Origin: Deltaproteobacteria bacterium
GTDB taxonomy: Bacteria; Myxococcota; Kuafuiibacteriia; Kuafuiibacteriales; Kuafuiibacteriaceae
Direction of reading: 5' to 3'
NCBI GenBank assembly: GCA_016713425.1
Contig: JADJPE010000005.1
Coordinates: 1,426,001 to 1,490,000, forward strand
DNA length: 64,000 nt
A program made the position numbers and the translations under genes. Positions 55,065 to 63,911 of this stretch are shown one piece after another. Under the pieces are notes generated by a model, which saw nothing but the letters and a program-made list of their open reading frames with translations, was not told where the DNA came from and made no database searches. The number at the start of each line of letters is the position of its first letter. Within the stretch, counting starts at the first letter, position 1.

Positions 55065-56531
55065 GTGAGCACGGCGAACTCGACGGACGGCCGCATCGGC
55101 CGTTACCGACTAGTGAAACGCCTCGCGGTCGGAGGTATGGCGGACCTTTACCTCGCGCAGCAGCTCGGAGACCGCGGCTACGAGCGAACCGTTGTCGTCA
55201 AAACGATCCGGGCGGATCTCGTCGAGGAAGAAGAACTCATACACATGCTGATGGAAGAGGCACGCATCGCGTCTTGCCTCCGCCACGAAAATATCGTCGA
55301 GCTTTATGAGGTCGGCGAGGACCACGGCACTCAATTCCTCGCGATGGAGTTTCTTTTCGGGCAGGACTTGAGCGTCATCCGCGATCACTGCCAAGAGCAC
55401 GACATCCGTATTCCGCACCAACACATCGTCACGATCGTCGCTGGCATCTTGAATGCACTTCACTACGCACATCACGACGCGATGTATGAAGGTCAGCCAC
55501 TGGCCGTAATCCACCGAGACGTTTCGCCGCAGAACGTGATCGTCGGATTCGATGGAACCGTAAAGCTTCTCGACTTCGGGCTCGCCAAAGCGGCAGCGCA
55601 AATATCGAGGACACGGGCCGGGGTCCTAAAAGGAAAGTACGCGTACATGTCCCCGGAGCAGGTAAACTTCAAGGTGGTTGACCACCGCGCGGACATCTTC
55701 AGTGCGGGCATTTTGCTTTGGGAGCTTCTGACTCAGCAGCGCTTGTTTCTTCGCGCAAGCGACTACGAGACGGTACGGGCAGTGATATCTTGCGATGCGC
55801 CATCACCCCGAACGATCAACCCTGATGTACCTTGGAACCTTTCCTGGGTTGCCTATCGAGCCCTCCGGAAGAGCCCGTGGTGGCGCTACTCGAGCGCAGG
55901 CGAGATGTGCAGAGCGATCCTGCGTGGCACCGAGATCTCGCGGGAGCAGGCCAAGGAAGAGCTCGCTGAATGGATGTCCCAAATCTTCGCTCCGAAACTC
56001 GTCAATCGCGATTTGCTGCTGAGTCGCGCCAGCGCCAAGAATCCCGCTCGACTCCGGGAGATCCAAGATGCCGGATTTGAGCTCCTCGACGAAGTAACCG
56101 ACCCGCAGCTAGAAAACCCACGCCGGCCCGCAGGCAACACAAATCCGGATGCGACCCCGTCCAACGCCGGGCAAGGGTCGCGGTCGACCAAGACATCGGC
56201 CGGTCTTGTCGCTCGAATGGTCAGCACGTGGAAATGGTTCGCGCTGGTCGCAATTGCCCTCTCCTTCCTCGGGATCTCGATGGGCGTCTACATTGGGTCA
56301 CGCAGCGGTGCCGCGCCGATGAGACATGGGTTGCTGGCGATCGACAGCGGCACCAGGGGCGCAAGCGTGCTGATCGACGGAACGACGCACGAAGTGGAGC
56401 GCGTCGCCCGGTTCACACTCAAGCCGGGAAGACACAAAATCACTGCGATCGTGGATGGTCACTCGACCACGATCGAGGTCGAGATCCGTGCGGGCGAAGA
56501 GCGCGTCCTGCGGGTGCCTTTCGCGCGATAG
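55065..56531 (+). CDS. Transmembrane Ser/Thr protein kinase, short PEGA-like tail
   Basis: About 488 residues from GTG 55065, chosen for GGAAGG 10 bases upstream (GTG 55047 adds 6 residues). The kinase domain has the Gly-rich AVGGMADLYLA, Lys46 (VVVKTIRA), catalytic HRDVSPQNVIV (150-160), DFG (170-172) and SPEQ. The single membrane helix WKWFALVAIALSFLGISMGV is at ~388-410. The ~75-residue C-terminal part resembles a PEGA repeat (DSGTRGASVLIDGTTHEVER, LKPGRHKITAIVDG). It is likely an envelope sensor kinase like the one at 36459. It is followed by unrelated small genes. Confidence 0.92.
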   Translation: MSTANSTDGRIGRYRLVKRLAVGGMADLYLAQQLGDRGYERTVVVKTIRADLVEEEELIHMLMEEARIASCLRHENIVELYEVGEDHGTQFLAMEFLFGQDLSVIRDHCQEHDIRIPHQHIVTIVAGILNALHYAHHDAMYEGQPLAVIHRDVSPQNVIVGFDGTVKLLDFGLAKAAAQISRTRAGVLKGKYAYMSPEQVNFKVVDHRADIFSAGILLWELLTQQRLFLRASDYETVRAVISCDAPSPRTINPDVPWNLSWVAYRALRKSPWWRYSSAGEMCRAILRGTEISREQAKEELAEWMSQIFAPKLVNRDLLLSRASAKNPARLREIQDAGFELLDEVTDPQLENPRRPAGNTNPDATPSNAGQGSRSTKTSAGLVARMVSTWKWFALVAIALSFLGISMGVYIGSRSGAAPMRHGLLAIDSGTRGASVLIDGTTHEVERVARFTLKPGRHKITAIVDGHSTTIEVEIRAGEERVLRVPFAR

Positions 56532-56632
56532 AACCGCAAACAAAGCCCACCGCAGCCCTGTAGGTTGGTGGGGAAATTTGGCCTCGGTTCGAGTTGGCAG
56601 CTCGCACGCGTTCCGCTATGGGGCGTGCAGAC

Positions 56633-57079
56633 ATGGTCACACTGACTGAGCTCCTAGGCCGCATGGCCCCCGACCGCTTCGAAGAACTTCTTGCCGCATC
56701 GCCCAAGAAGTTTCGCGAGGAGATCTTCCGAAGAGCCGGTTCGAAAAAGAAGACTTCGGCCTTTTCACTCAAGACCACCGCAAGTGATGCCCAACGAATC
56801 GGCAAAGTCCAGGAGGCGATTCGTGGCGGAAGCGCTCTCGATGCCGAGCACATCGAAGAGATCGTGCGCAACTACCTGTATGGTCGACGCACACTTCTCG
56901 CCGACGCTCTGGATTTCCTCGGCGTCGAGCACGACCAGGGACTTACGGAGACCGATCTGGATTTCGTCGGTGGCATGCCGGAGGAGAAAGGTCGAGCACT
57001 GAAAGCGGCGCTCGAAGCCAAACATCCAACCCAAGACGTCGAGCTCTATTTGAGCTTCATGGGCATCCCTGGCACCTAA
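56633..57079 (+). CDS. Hypothetical protein, ~148 residues
   Basis: ATG 56633 is preferred (ATG 56618 adds 5 residues). A small soluble, helical protein (VTLTELLGRMAPDRFEELLA, AEHIEEIVRNYLYGRRTLLA) with many Lys/Arg/Glu pairs and an acidic stretch (EHDQGLTETDLDFVGGMPEE). No membrane segment, signal or catalytic motif. I do not recognise it. It lies between the kinase and the Rsm22-type gene, all on the plus strand. It is clearly coding by composition. Confidence 0.6.
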   Translation: MVTLTELLGRMAPDRFEELLAASPKKFREEIFRRAGSKKKTSAFSLKTTASDAQRIGKVQEAIRGGSALDAEHIEEIVRNYLYGRRTLLADALDFLGVEHDQGLTETDLDFVGGMPEEKGRALKAALEAKHPTQDVELYLSFMGIPGT

Positions 57080-57198
57080 CACAACGCAGACGACCAAGCT
57101 AAGGTCGCTCGAGGTACCGCATCCGCCTCGCCACTGGAGCCCCGCCCTCGACGCAGTCATAGAGACTGCGGAAAACAACACCGAAAAGGTCCTCAATC

Positions 57199-58365
57199 AT
57201 GACGCTCCAACCCGCGCTCCTATCCGGCGACGACGAAGAACGCGCCGAGGCTTACGAGGCGCTGGTGCTCGACAGCCTTGGCGTGCGTGAAGAAGCGCTC
57301 AACATGCGCCGGCTCGCACAGACCTACGCAAGAATATCAGACGCTCTCGCTGCACAGAGCGCGGTGAGGCCCACGAACTCTCAGCAGACAACGAGAAACG
57401 TAACGCAAGACGACATCTCGAATGCAATCGTCTGGGCGGTCATCTACGGCGCTCGAACATTCCAGATTGCACACCGGCTGCTCATAGCCTATCCGCCCAA
57501 GAGAGGCTCATTCTGCGAGCTCGGCGCGGGATTGGGGCCGTTTGCGCTCCGCGCCGCGCTCTCCCCAGAGGTTTCTGACGTCTCTCTCGTCGATATCTAC
57601 CAACCGCCTTTGGAAAGCATAGCCAAGATGTATTCGAAGCTTCAGCTTCGGACACCGCGCGCAACGCGGGCGGACATGAGATCTTACAAGCCCAGCCCGA
57701 CGGAGAATCTCGCGGTCCCGTTCGCGTTTCGAGAAGTCGGAAGCAACCCCTCGATCATCGAGCATTGGCTCGACACAATGAGCGCGGGAAGCCGGATCTA
57801 CGTCGTCGAGCCGGGAACGAAACCCATCGCAAGAGAGCTCCAAAGAGCTCGAGACGCTCTAAGGCAAAAGGTTTCCATCGTTGGCCCCTGCCAGCACGAC
57901 AAGGATTGCCCTCGCCTAATAGGATCGAACGACTGGTGCCATTTCACGTGGCGAGTCCCGCTCGGACCAATCGGACGGAAAATCGCAGCCATCGGCCAAC
58001 GAAAATGGCACGAACTTCATGCGAGCTGGCTCATCTTAGAGAAGCCAGAACCCGAGAAGCCGGGCGCAAAACAGAACAGGGAGAACGAAGGCGTGGATCG
58101 ATCCAGAGCGGTCGTACTCTCCATTCGCCCCGGCTCAAAGGAGTGCGAAGCTCGCCTCTGCTGCGATGGGGGCGAGATCCGCTTGCTGGCAGGGAGAAGA
58201 AACCGGGAAGCCTACTCAGCCATCAGTAACCTTGAACCCGGCGATGTCGTCGAGCTCGATTCACGCGGCACCCGCATTCACGGTGGGGGCACAGTCCTGG
58301 AGGAGCCGGAGGCCATTCGATCCGTAGCACCCATCCGACCTATCCAACGCCTCCGGACGCAATAG
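57199..58365 (+). CDS. Rsm22-family ribosomal methyltransferase-like protein
   Basis: A 388-residue protein. SAM motif SFCELGAGLGPFALRAAL at ~108-125, YVVEPGTKPIARELQRARDAL, then the Rsm22 cysteine signature CQHDKDCP...DWCHF (~233-251), which in the mitochondrial Rsm22/METTL17 family binds an iron-sulfur cluster. C-terminal residues ~290-388 form an OB-like beta domain (VLSIRPGSKECEARLCCDGG). Bacterial Rsm22-type proteins bind the small ribosomal subunit. Four Cys are in the signature region (two in the CxxxxxC pair and one in the WC motif are clear). Last gene before the parS region. Confidence 0.82.
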   Translation: MTLQPALLSGDDEERAEAYEALVLDSLGVREEALNMRRLAQTYARISDALAAQSAVRPTNSQQTTRNVTQDDISNAIVWAVIYGARTFQIAHRLLIAYPPKRGSFCELGAGLGPFALRAALSPEVSDVSLVDIYQPPLESIAKMYSKLQLRTPRATRADMRSYKPSPTENLAVPFAFREVGSNPSIIEHWLDTMSAGSRIYVVEPGTKPIARELQRARDALRQKVSIVGPCQHDKDCPRLIGSNDWCHFTWRVPLGPIGRKIAAIGQRKWHELHASWLILEKPEPEKPGAKQNRENEGVDRSRAVVLSIRPGSKECEARLCCDGGEIRLLAGRRNREAYSAISNLEPGDVVELDSRGTRIHGGGTVLEEPEAIRSVAPIRPIQRLRTQ

Positions 58366-58525
58366 ACACCAGCGGCCCGCCAGGTTGCCGACGGCCTGTG
58401 ATTGACTTGTGGATTGGCGCAATCTCAAGTGAACAGACCGACAGAAGACGCGGGGAGTATTCGGCTTTTCGAGTCTGGAATCGGACAAAGTATTTCACAG
58501 GGCACCTGTGGTTCGACGGCGAACC

Positions 58526-58539
58526 GTTTCACGTGAAAC
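58526..58539. promoter_or_regulatory. parS: parS site 1 (perfect 14-bp palindrome)
   Basis: GTTTCACGTGAAAC is a perfect palindrome identical to the core of the conserved bacterial parS consensus (GTTNCACGTGAAAC), the binding site of the chromosome segregation protein ParB. It lies 160 bases after the Rsm22 stop, 51 bp left of site 2. Confidence 0.88.
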
Positions 58540-58576
58540 CCAAAACGGCGACACGATAAAGGTCGCACGCGCGCCT

Positions 58577-58590
58577 GTTCCACGTGAAAC
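58577..58590. promoter_or_regulatory. parS: parS site 2
   Basis: GTTCCACGTGAAAC matches the Bacillus-type parS core exactly (TGTTCCACGTGAAAC including the upstream T). It ends 22 bases before the first heptamer of the satellite array. Confidence 0.88.
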
Positions 58591-58612
58591 GGAGCCAGGG
58601 CGTAACTCACCC

Positions 58613-59214
58613 CCAGCGCCCAGCGACCAGCGCCCAGCGACCAGCGCCCAGCGCCCAGCGCCCAGCGCCCAGCGCCCAGCGCCCAGCGCCCAGCGCCCAG
58701 CGACCAGCGACCAGCGACCAGCGCCCAGCGCCCAGCGCCCAGCGCCCAGCGCCCAGCGCCCAGCGCCCAGCGCCCAGCGCCCAGCGCCCAGCGACCAGCG
58801 ACCAGCGACCAGCGACCAGCGACCAGCGACCAGCGACCAGCGACCAGCGACCAGCGACCAGCGACCAGCGACCAGCGACCAGCGACCAGCGACCAGCGAC
58901 CAGCGACCAGCGCCCAGCGCCCAGCGCCCAGCGCCCAGCGCCCAGCGCCCAGCGACCAGCGACCAGCGACCAGCGACCAGCGACCAGCGACCAGCGACCA
59001 GCGACCAGCGACCAGCGACCAGCGACCAGCGACCAGCGACCAGCGACCAGCGCCCAGCGCCCAGCGCCCAGCGACCAGCGACCAGCGACCAGCGCCCAGC
59101 GACCAGCGACCAGCGACCAGCGACCAGCGCCCAGCGACCAGCGACCAGCGACCAGCGCCCAGCGACCAGCGCCCAGCGACCAGCGCCCAGCGCCCAGCGA
59201 CCAGCGCCCAGCGC
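58613..59214. repeat. Heptamer satellite: 86 copies of CCAGCG[C/A]
   Basis: A contiguous array of exactly 86 units of 7 bp with no spacers and no indels (602 bp). Bases 1-6 are always CCAGCG; base 7 is C in 37 units and A in 49. The two variants lie in blocks. Reading from the left: C, A, C, A, then 8 C, 3 A, 10 C, 17 A, 6 C, 14 A, 3 C, 3 A, C, 4 A, C, 3 A, C, A, C, A, 2 C, A, 2 C. Block homogeneity in the middle and mixing at the ends fit repeat turnover by slippage or unequal exchange. Because 7 is coprime to 3, all frames stay open on both strands (heptapeptide VAGRWSL type), giving false long frames. It is bracketed by parS sites 2 and 3. Confidence 0.97.
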
Positions 59215-59248
59215 GCGACAACCCAGACGCCCCGCAAACAATCGCGAC

Positions 59249-59262
59249 GTTCCACGTGAAAC
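59249..59262. promoter_or_regulatory. parS: parS site 3
   Basis: GTTCCACGTGAAAC (followed by A, as in the 16-bp consensus) begins 34 bases after the last heptamer. With sites 1 and 2 it brackets the satellite. Confidence 0.88.
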
Positions 59263-60133
59263 ACGCCCTTCTCGCCGCCGCGAAACACCATTCTTCAACT
59301 TCTCGCTCCAGAACCGAAGAAATCCACCCTCGCACGCAAACCCAGCGCCACCACCACGCGACTCCTGCATCGCCGATATCCCGTCGAGCCCCTCGATCGC
59401 CCCAGCGCTTCGGCGGTCGCCCGACCTGCCCCCGAAATCACGGGCTCGAGCGCGCAACAAGGCTCGCCATCTTGGGGCTTTTTGTTGATCCGGCGTGCAG
59501 AGGCGCGCCTTCTCGGTCCTGATCGCCACTACCCAAACTTCGCTGAGAACAAGAGTTGGAGAGACCATTCACTGTCGACCAGGTAACCCGTGCTCATCCC
59601 GAACCAAGAATGAGAGAGAAGCCGCGCCATGTCTCGCAAGACCTCGCGAACACGACGCACCAACACAGATACCAGGCAAAGAACCTGTCCGAATCTACTG
59701 CCTCGTGACCTCAAACTGAGCCCACCCCGGAATCCAGTAAAGGAATCCGAGCAAGAGATCCCCACACTTGCTTTCGCACGATGAGGAGCATCGGAACCCG
59801 CCAGCCAGCATTATCGCGGTGCCGCCGAGTATTCGGATGCTGCGGCTTCGATCGATCGCGAGCGCGACAACGCACGCATTCGCGCCGAATCCGCCGATCG
59901 TCCGACGCCGTCTTCAACAACCCTGGTGAGAGCGCTGGGTTGTTCGGCCCGCCGAGAACAGCAGCTTCTACCGCCTGGTGCTCAAACTCTGAACACGGGC
60001 CGCGGCGTCACTTCATCCGGCCAACACCGCCAACTCGGCGAACACCTGCAACCGCGGATGACTGGCCGCTCCTGGAGCAACTCGTTGAAATACTACGCGG
60101 CTCGTGTGGTCGGCGCCCGCCGACACCCCCGAG
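59263..60133. other. Origin-proximal intergenic region
   Basis: I see no supported gene in this ~870-bp stretch on either strand; the open frames present have no recognisable motifs and non-coding-like composition. No convincing DnaA-box cluster or AT-rich unwinding element was seen. It may be remnant or regulatory DNA next to the partition region. Confidence 0.4.
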
Positions 60134-60373
60134 TCAAACCTTTGCCTTCGGACGCGAAAGCGCCTCTCGGACCCGCGTTTCGTTCTCCCGCAAGAACTCG
60201 ACAACCTCGCCTGCGGACAGCCCGAGGTCACTCAGCAGCGCTTCGTAGATCGCCTGCCCGTCGCGGCTGCTCGCCTCCGAACTCTCGATCTTCAGCTTCA
60301 AACACGCTGCGCCAAAAAGTTTCTCACCTTTACTGCGAGCAACCATCTCCCCGATTGAAACCGCAGAGCTCAT
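60134..60373 (-). CDS. Small hypothetical protein, 79 residues
   Basis: ATG 60373 (TTG 60382 is an alternative). The protein has a coding-like composition with helical stretches: SAVSIGEMVARSKGEKLFGA, EALLSDLGLSAGEVVEFLRE, and a Lys/Arg end. No membrane segment or cysteines except one. I do not recognise it. It lies alone between the parS/satellite region and jag and could be an origin-associated small protein or a fragment of a lost gene. Confidence 0.45.
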   Translation of the reverse strand: MSSAVSIGEMVARSKGEKLFGAACLKLKIESSEASSRDGQAIYEALLSDLGLSAGEVVEFLRENETRVREALSRPKAKV

Positions 60374-60382
60374 CGCACGCAA

Positions 60383-60933
60383 GCGCTGACTAGGGGAGGG
60401 CGTCCAGCGGTCGGGTTCCGTTGCAGGAGAGCGAATTCATACCTTCACACGGTCACCCCAAATCGAGGTGACGCGCGCCTTCACTTCTTCGTGGTACCCA
60501 TCTTCAGCGTGACCCACGCTCTGCCGACGTGCCCAGACTCTACGAGAACCGCTGCGAGAACCTCGAGACCTAATCGTTGTGGCGCCAAGCATCCGGATGG
60601 CAGCGGACTCCATCGAGGCCGGCCAATGCGCAGCCGTCGCCCGTTCACAACGCCAACCCATCCCGCTCGACAACCCGTCCGCCGCCATCGTCGACAACAT
60701 GGGACTCTTTCGAAACGATGTATGAGACCTGACATGGCTAAGGTGGCCACTCGCCCACCCGGTCCCAACAGGGCTAGAAGAAAAGCCAGGCCCAAGATTA
60801 TCGCCGACGTTCGCCGCGAGCGGTGCCTCGTAGATCGCGATCTTCGGGCAGGAAGGAATGCACAACCAACCGGACAGAGCCTGAATCATCAGAAGACAGG
60901 CTTCGGTCAAATCTAAGGCTCTTTGGGATTCAC
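60383..60933. other. Intergenic region upstream of the small protein and downstream of jag
   Basis: No gene is supported. A leftward frame around 60481-60795 contains a segment VNGRRLRIGRPRW vaguely like the nucleotide-binding part of P-type metal ATPases, but nothing else supports that identity. Confidence 0.35.
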
Positions 60934-61890
60934 CTAAGAGGAGGGCTCATCGTTGACCGGACCGCGATCCGCACCACCCGAGGCGTCCCGCGGTCCGCTG
61001 CCCATCCCACCTCGTCCACGACGACGACGACGACGACCACGACGCTGGCCCTGCCCACCTTCCCCGCCGGCGGCTCCATCCCGCGGGACGATATGCATGC
61101 GTCGATACAAACCATCGCCGCTCGAGACTGTGCTCACCCCATCGATCGCAGTGATCGTTTGGTGGATTGCGCGTCGATCTCCAGGCAGCATCGGATGAAT
61201 CGTGATGACCTTTCCCAGACTCTTGGCGCGCTCCGCCAATGAATGCGCCAAAGCAACGAGCGTTGCATCAAGCTCGGGATCAACCTCGCCTCGAGGGCGA
61301 TCTCCAACGACGGCATCCCCGCCGCTTTTCCTGGGACGACGTTCCGATGGCGCCTTGCGCGGGACCGACGGAACCTCAACCAAGATATGCTTCCGACCCT
61401 CGGGAAATCGATTCACGATCTTGTTGAGCAAAAACTGAAAGGAAGGGACGGCTGGGGGGCGACTCCGGCCCAACATGTCCGCAACAGCGGTCGAGCCTTC
61501 CACCTCGTCCAGAACCACAACAATCCGCGAGTCTTCGTCTCTCACCGCAACCTTGCACGGCAAGCCCATACGCTCAGCGAGACTTTCGGCTACCTCACCG
61601 GCGCGCGCCGCCTTCTCTGGCGCAGGACCACATACACTGGACCCCTCTTCCTCGCGATCACCCACATCAGCGTCCATCGGGCCTTCATCCGGAATTTCTG
61701 TACTCTCTGTCACATTCGCCTCCGGAGCCCGCACGCGGATTCGTACCGGCCGTGCCCCTAAACCAAACAATCCTGCGGAACCCTCATCGATCACCGTGTA
61801 ATCAAGCTGCCCCTCCGCTTGCTTGAGGGCAGAACATGCCTTCACGACGGCGGCGCGCTCCGTTTCACCTTCAAACTCAATTGAACTCAT
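60934..61890 (-). CDS. jag: Jag/KhpB RNA-binding protein (Jag-N, KH, R3H)
   Basis: About 318 residues from ATG 61890. Residues 1-55 are the Jag N-terminal domain (SIEFEGETERAAVVKACSAL, GSAGLFGLGARPVRIRVR). A KH-like domain covers ~115-190 (GEVAESLAERMGLPCKVAVR, FQFLLNKIVNRFPEGRKHIL). The R3H region is ~225-280, with the RRAIHQTI helix carrying the Arg-x3-His motif. The end is an Arg/Gly tail (RRGRRRRRRGRGG). Jag/KhpB binds RNA and influences cell elongation and division in other bacteria. Position directly downstream of yidC is the conserved origin-region order. Confidence 0.92.
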   Translation of the reverse strand: MSSIEFEGETERAAVVKACSALKQAEGQLDYTVIDEGSAGLFGLGARPVRIRVRAPEANVTESTEIPDEGPMDADVGDREEEGSSVCGPAPEKAARAGEVAESLAERMGLPCKVAVRDEDSRIVVVLDEVEGSTAVADMLGRSRPPAVPSFQFLLNKIVNRFPEGRKHILVEVPSVPRKAPSERRPRKSGGDAVVGDRPRGEVDPELDATLVALAHSLAERAKSLGKVITIHPMLPGDRRAIHQTITAIDGVSTVSSGDGLYRRMHIVPRDGAAGGEGGQGQRRGRRRRRRGRGGMGSGPRDASGGADRGPVNDEPSS

Positions 61891-61980
61891 CAAGGCGATC
61901 GCCTCTCTCAGCACCGGTGACCGTCGTGAACCGTTGGTGCGCCCCACGACCCCCCAGCCTGCGTCAAGTCCGGTTGGGCA

Positions 61981-63795
61981 CTAAGCAGCAGCCCCTTGTG
62001 CGGACTGTGAGCCCCCGACCGGACCCACCGACTTGTTGATAAGATGCTGCTGCACGATGGTCAACAGTGTGTTGATGAGGATGTAGAAGCACAATCCGGA
62101 GGGCAGGGCGATCATCATAGCCCCAAAAACCAGGGGCATCGTGTACTGCATAATCTTCTGCTGCGCGGCATCCATCGTCGATGGCGTCATTCGCTGCTGC
62201 AAGAACATCACGACGATCAGCAACACCGGCAGCACCCAGTAGGGATCGGGTGTCGTCAAATCGTTGAGCCACAAGAAGCCCTGTTGGTAGAGATCCACGG
62301 ACGACCATAAAGCCCGATACAGCGCGAACCAAATAGGCATCTGAATCAAGATCGGAAGACAACCACCGGCCGGATTGACACCGTGCTCTCGATACAACTT
62401 CATCAGCTCTTCGCTCTGGCGCTGACGATCCTCTGGAAACTTCGCCTTTATCGCTTCCATCGCCGGTTTGAGTTGGCTCAGAGCTCTCATAGATCGTCCG
62501 GATCGTTGGTTCAGAGGGAACAACACCAGCTTGACGAGTACCGTCAGACCCAAGATCGCGATCCCCCAAGAACCAGAGAGACGGTGAACCATCCCCAAAA
62601 TCCACAAGAGCGCCGCGCAAAGTGGGGCAAGATTCATCCCCAGAATTCGATAATCAACGGCGCCTTCCACCTGCGCATCCATGAGGGTGAGCAGTGCCGG
62701 CTTCTTGACGCCCAGGTACGCGGTGAACTTGTGTCGTTTTTCTTGCCCGGGCTCCAAGACGACTTCAGGCATTTCGAGCGACGCTCGAAGAATCGGCCCC
62801 TCGGCCTTCAGACGGCACGCAGCCTCGGCACGGTCTCTGAGCACGATCGCCGCAACAAAATACTGCCGGTCCGCGGCAACCCACCGCACGCCGTTATCCT
62901 CGTGCCGACCGTCCGTCTCCCCGACAAGCGTCTGATGGGCAACCCGCGTAACGCTCTCGTCATTGAAACACAGCGCATCGAGATGGTCGCCGGGTGGAAT
63001 GAAATTCGCGAGAAATCCGCTCCCCTTCTTCATGGCATCGGTCGTGTGCAGCGCAGTCGATATCCGCATGTTGTGTCGCTGCGTCTTTGGGGACTCGTTT
63101 CTGACGGTCACCGCAAGCTCGACTTCGAATGAATCCTTTCGAAAGCTGTACTCTCGCTCGATCTCGACGCCGTCCGGACTTCGATACTGATACACGACGC
63201 GGTCGGCCGTGCTCTCGACAACCTTGTACGGAATCAAGGCCGGCGTCCGAAACGAAGTCCCCTCCGTGAACTCGACGCCCGCCATTTGCTGAATGGCCGC
63301 CTCGCGACCTTGCATGCCCGCGATTGAATTCGCGAGCTGGATCGGGAGATCGCTTGGTTGGTTCTTGCTGTTTCTCTCGCGGTAGGTCAGCAGTCGGAAG
63401 CTGTCGATGCCGCCGCCCATGTTTGTGAGCGCAACCTCGAAGGGGATCGCAGCCGCACCTGCATCACCCGGAACCTCACCCTGAAACAAGAACGTCGCTG
63501 CCTCGACCGGTGGCTCGTCAAGCACCTCACCTTCGCCGTTCGCTCCGCCGTTTCCTGTTCCATCGTCAACACCCGCGCGGCCGGCGCGCCGCTCATCAGA
63601 TCTCTCGCCGGTTCGCGCACCAGACAACGTGGAAGTACGCGCACCTTCGCCCGCAACCATCGCATCCTGTGCGCTACCTTCACCATTAGGTCCTGCGGCC
63701 TTCTTGGGAGGCATGAAGATTTGACCGAGCACCATCACGACGAGACACAACCCCGTCGCCAAGATCAGCCGCTTGCTGTTTGCAGATTCATCCAT
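61981..63795 (-). CDS. yidC: Membrane protein insertase YidC
   Basis: A 604-residue Gram-negative-type YidC. N-terminal anchor helix RLILATGLCLVVMVLGQIF, large periplasmic beta-supersandwich domain (residues ~60-360), then the conserved five-helix insertase core: WGIAILGLTVLVKLVLFPLN followed by the conserved hydrophilic-groove Arg in NQRSGRSM, PILIQMPIWFALYRALWS, LPVLLIVVMFLQQRM, and MIALPSGLCFYILINTLLTI. It inserts inner-membrane proteins with or without SecYEG. Located between yidD and jag, the standard dnaA-proximal block. Confidence 0.96.
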   Translation of the reverse strand: MDESANSKRLILATGLCLVVMVLGQIFMPPKKAAGPNGEGSAQDAMVAGEGARTSTLSGARTGERSDERRAGRAGVDDGTGNGGANGEGEVLDEPPVEAATFLFQGEVPGDAGAAAIPFEVALTNMGGGIDSFRLLTYRERNSKNQPSDLPIQLANSIAGMQGREAAIQQMAGVEFTEGTSFRTPALIPYKVVESTADRVVYQYRSPDGVEIEREYSFRKDSFEVELAVTVRNESPKTQRHNMRISTALHTTDAMKKGSGFLANFIPPGDHLDALCFNDESVTRVAHQTLVGETDGRHEDNGVRWVAADRQYFVAAIVLRDRAEAACRLKAEGPILRASLEMPEVVLEPGQEKRHKFTAYLGVKKPALLTLMDAQVEGAVDYRILGMNLAPLCAALLWILGMVHRLSGSWGIAILGLTVLVKLVLFPLNQRSGRSMRALSQLKPAMEAIKAKFPEDRQRQSEELMKLYREHGVNPAGGCLPILIQMPIWFALYRALWSSVDLYQQGFLWLNDLTTPDPYWVLPVLLIVVMFLQQRMTPSTMDAAQQKIMQYTMPLVFGAMMIALPSGLCFYILINTLLTIVQQHLINKSVGPVGGSQSAQGAAA

Positions 63796-63911
63796 GATTT
63801 CCGTCCAAATAAGAAGCTGACGCCCAATAGTCGACTACCAATCGCGACAACTCAGACAACTCGGACAAACTCAGGGGCGGCGTCTTACCCCAAAGCATCA
63901 AACTTCGGATC

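Noticed and set aside
57941..57952. parS-like half site (TTTCACGTGG) inside the Rsm22-type gene
   Set aside because: Only the CACGTG core and one flank match; other half matches at 16841 and 24765 show this occurs by chance.
58380..58420. Possible DnaA box (TTGTGGATTG)
   Set aside because: Two mismatches to the consensus and no cluster; the origin is more likely beyond the right edge near dnaA.
58425..59568. Long open frames on both strands across the heptamer array (VAGRWSL / QRPATSD-type proteins)
   Set aside because: A 7-bp repeat without stop codons is open in all six frames; the frames share the same heptapeptide, lack start-site support and have no homology features.
60481..60795. Possible remnant of a P-type metal ATPase (VNGRRLRIGRPRW)
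   Set aside because: Only one short stretch resembles the nucleotide-binding domain; no phosphorylation or hinge motif is visible.
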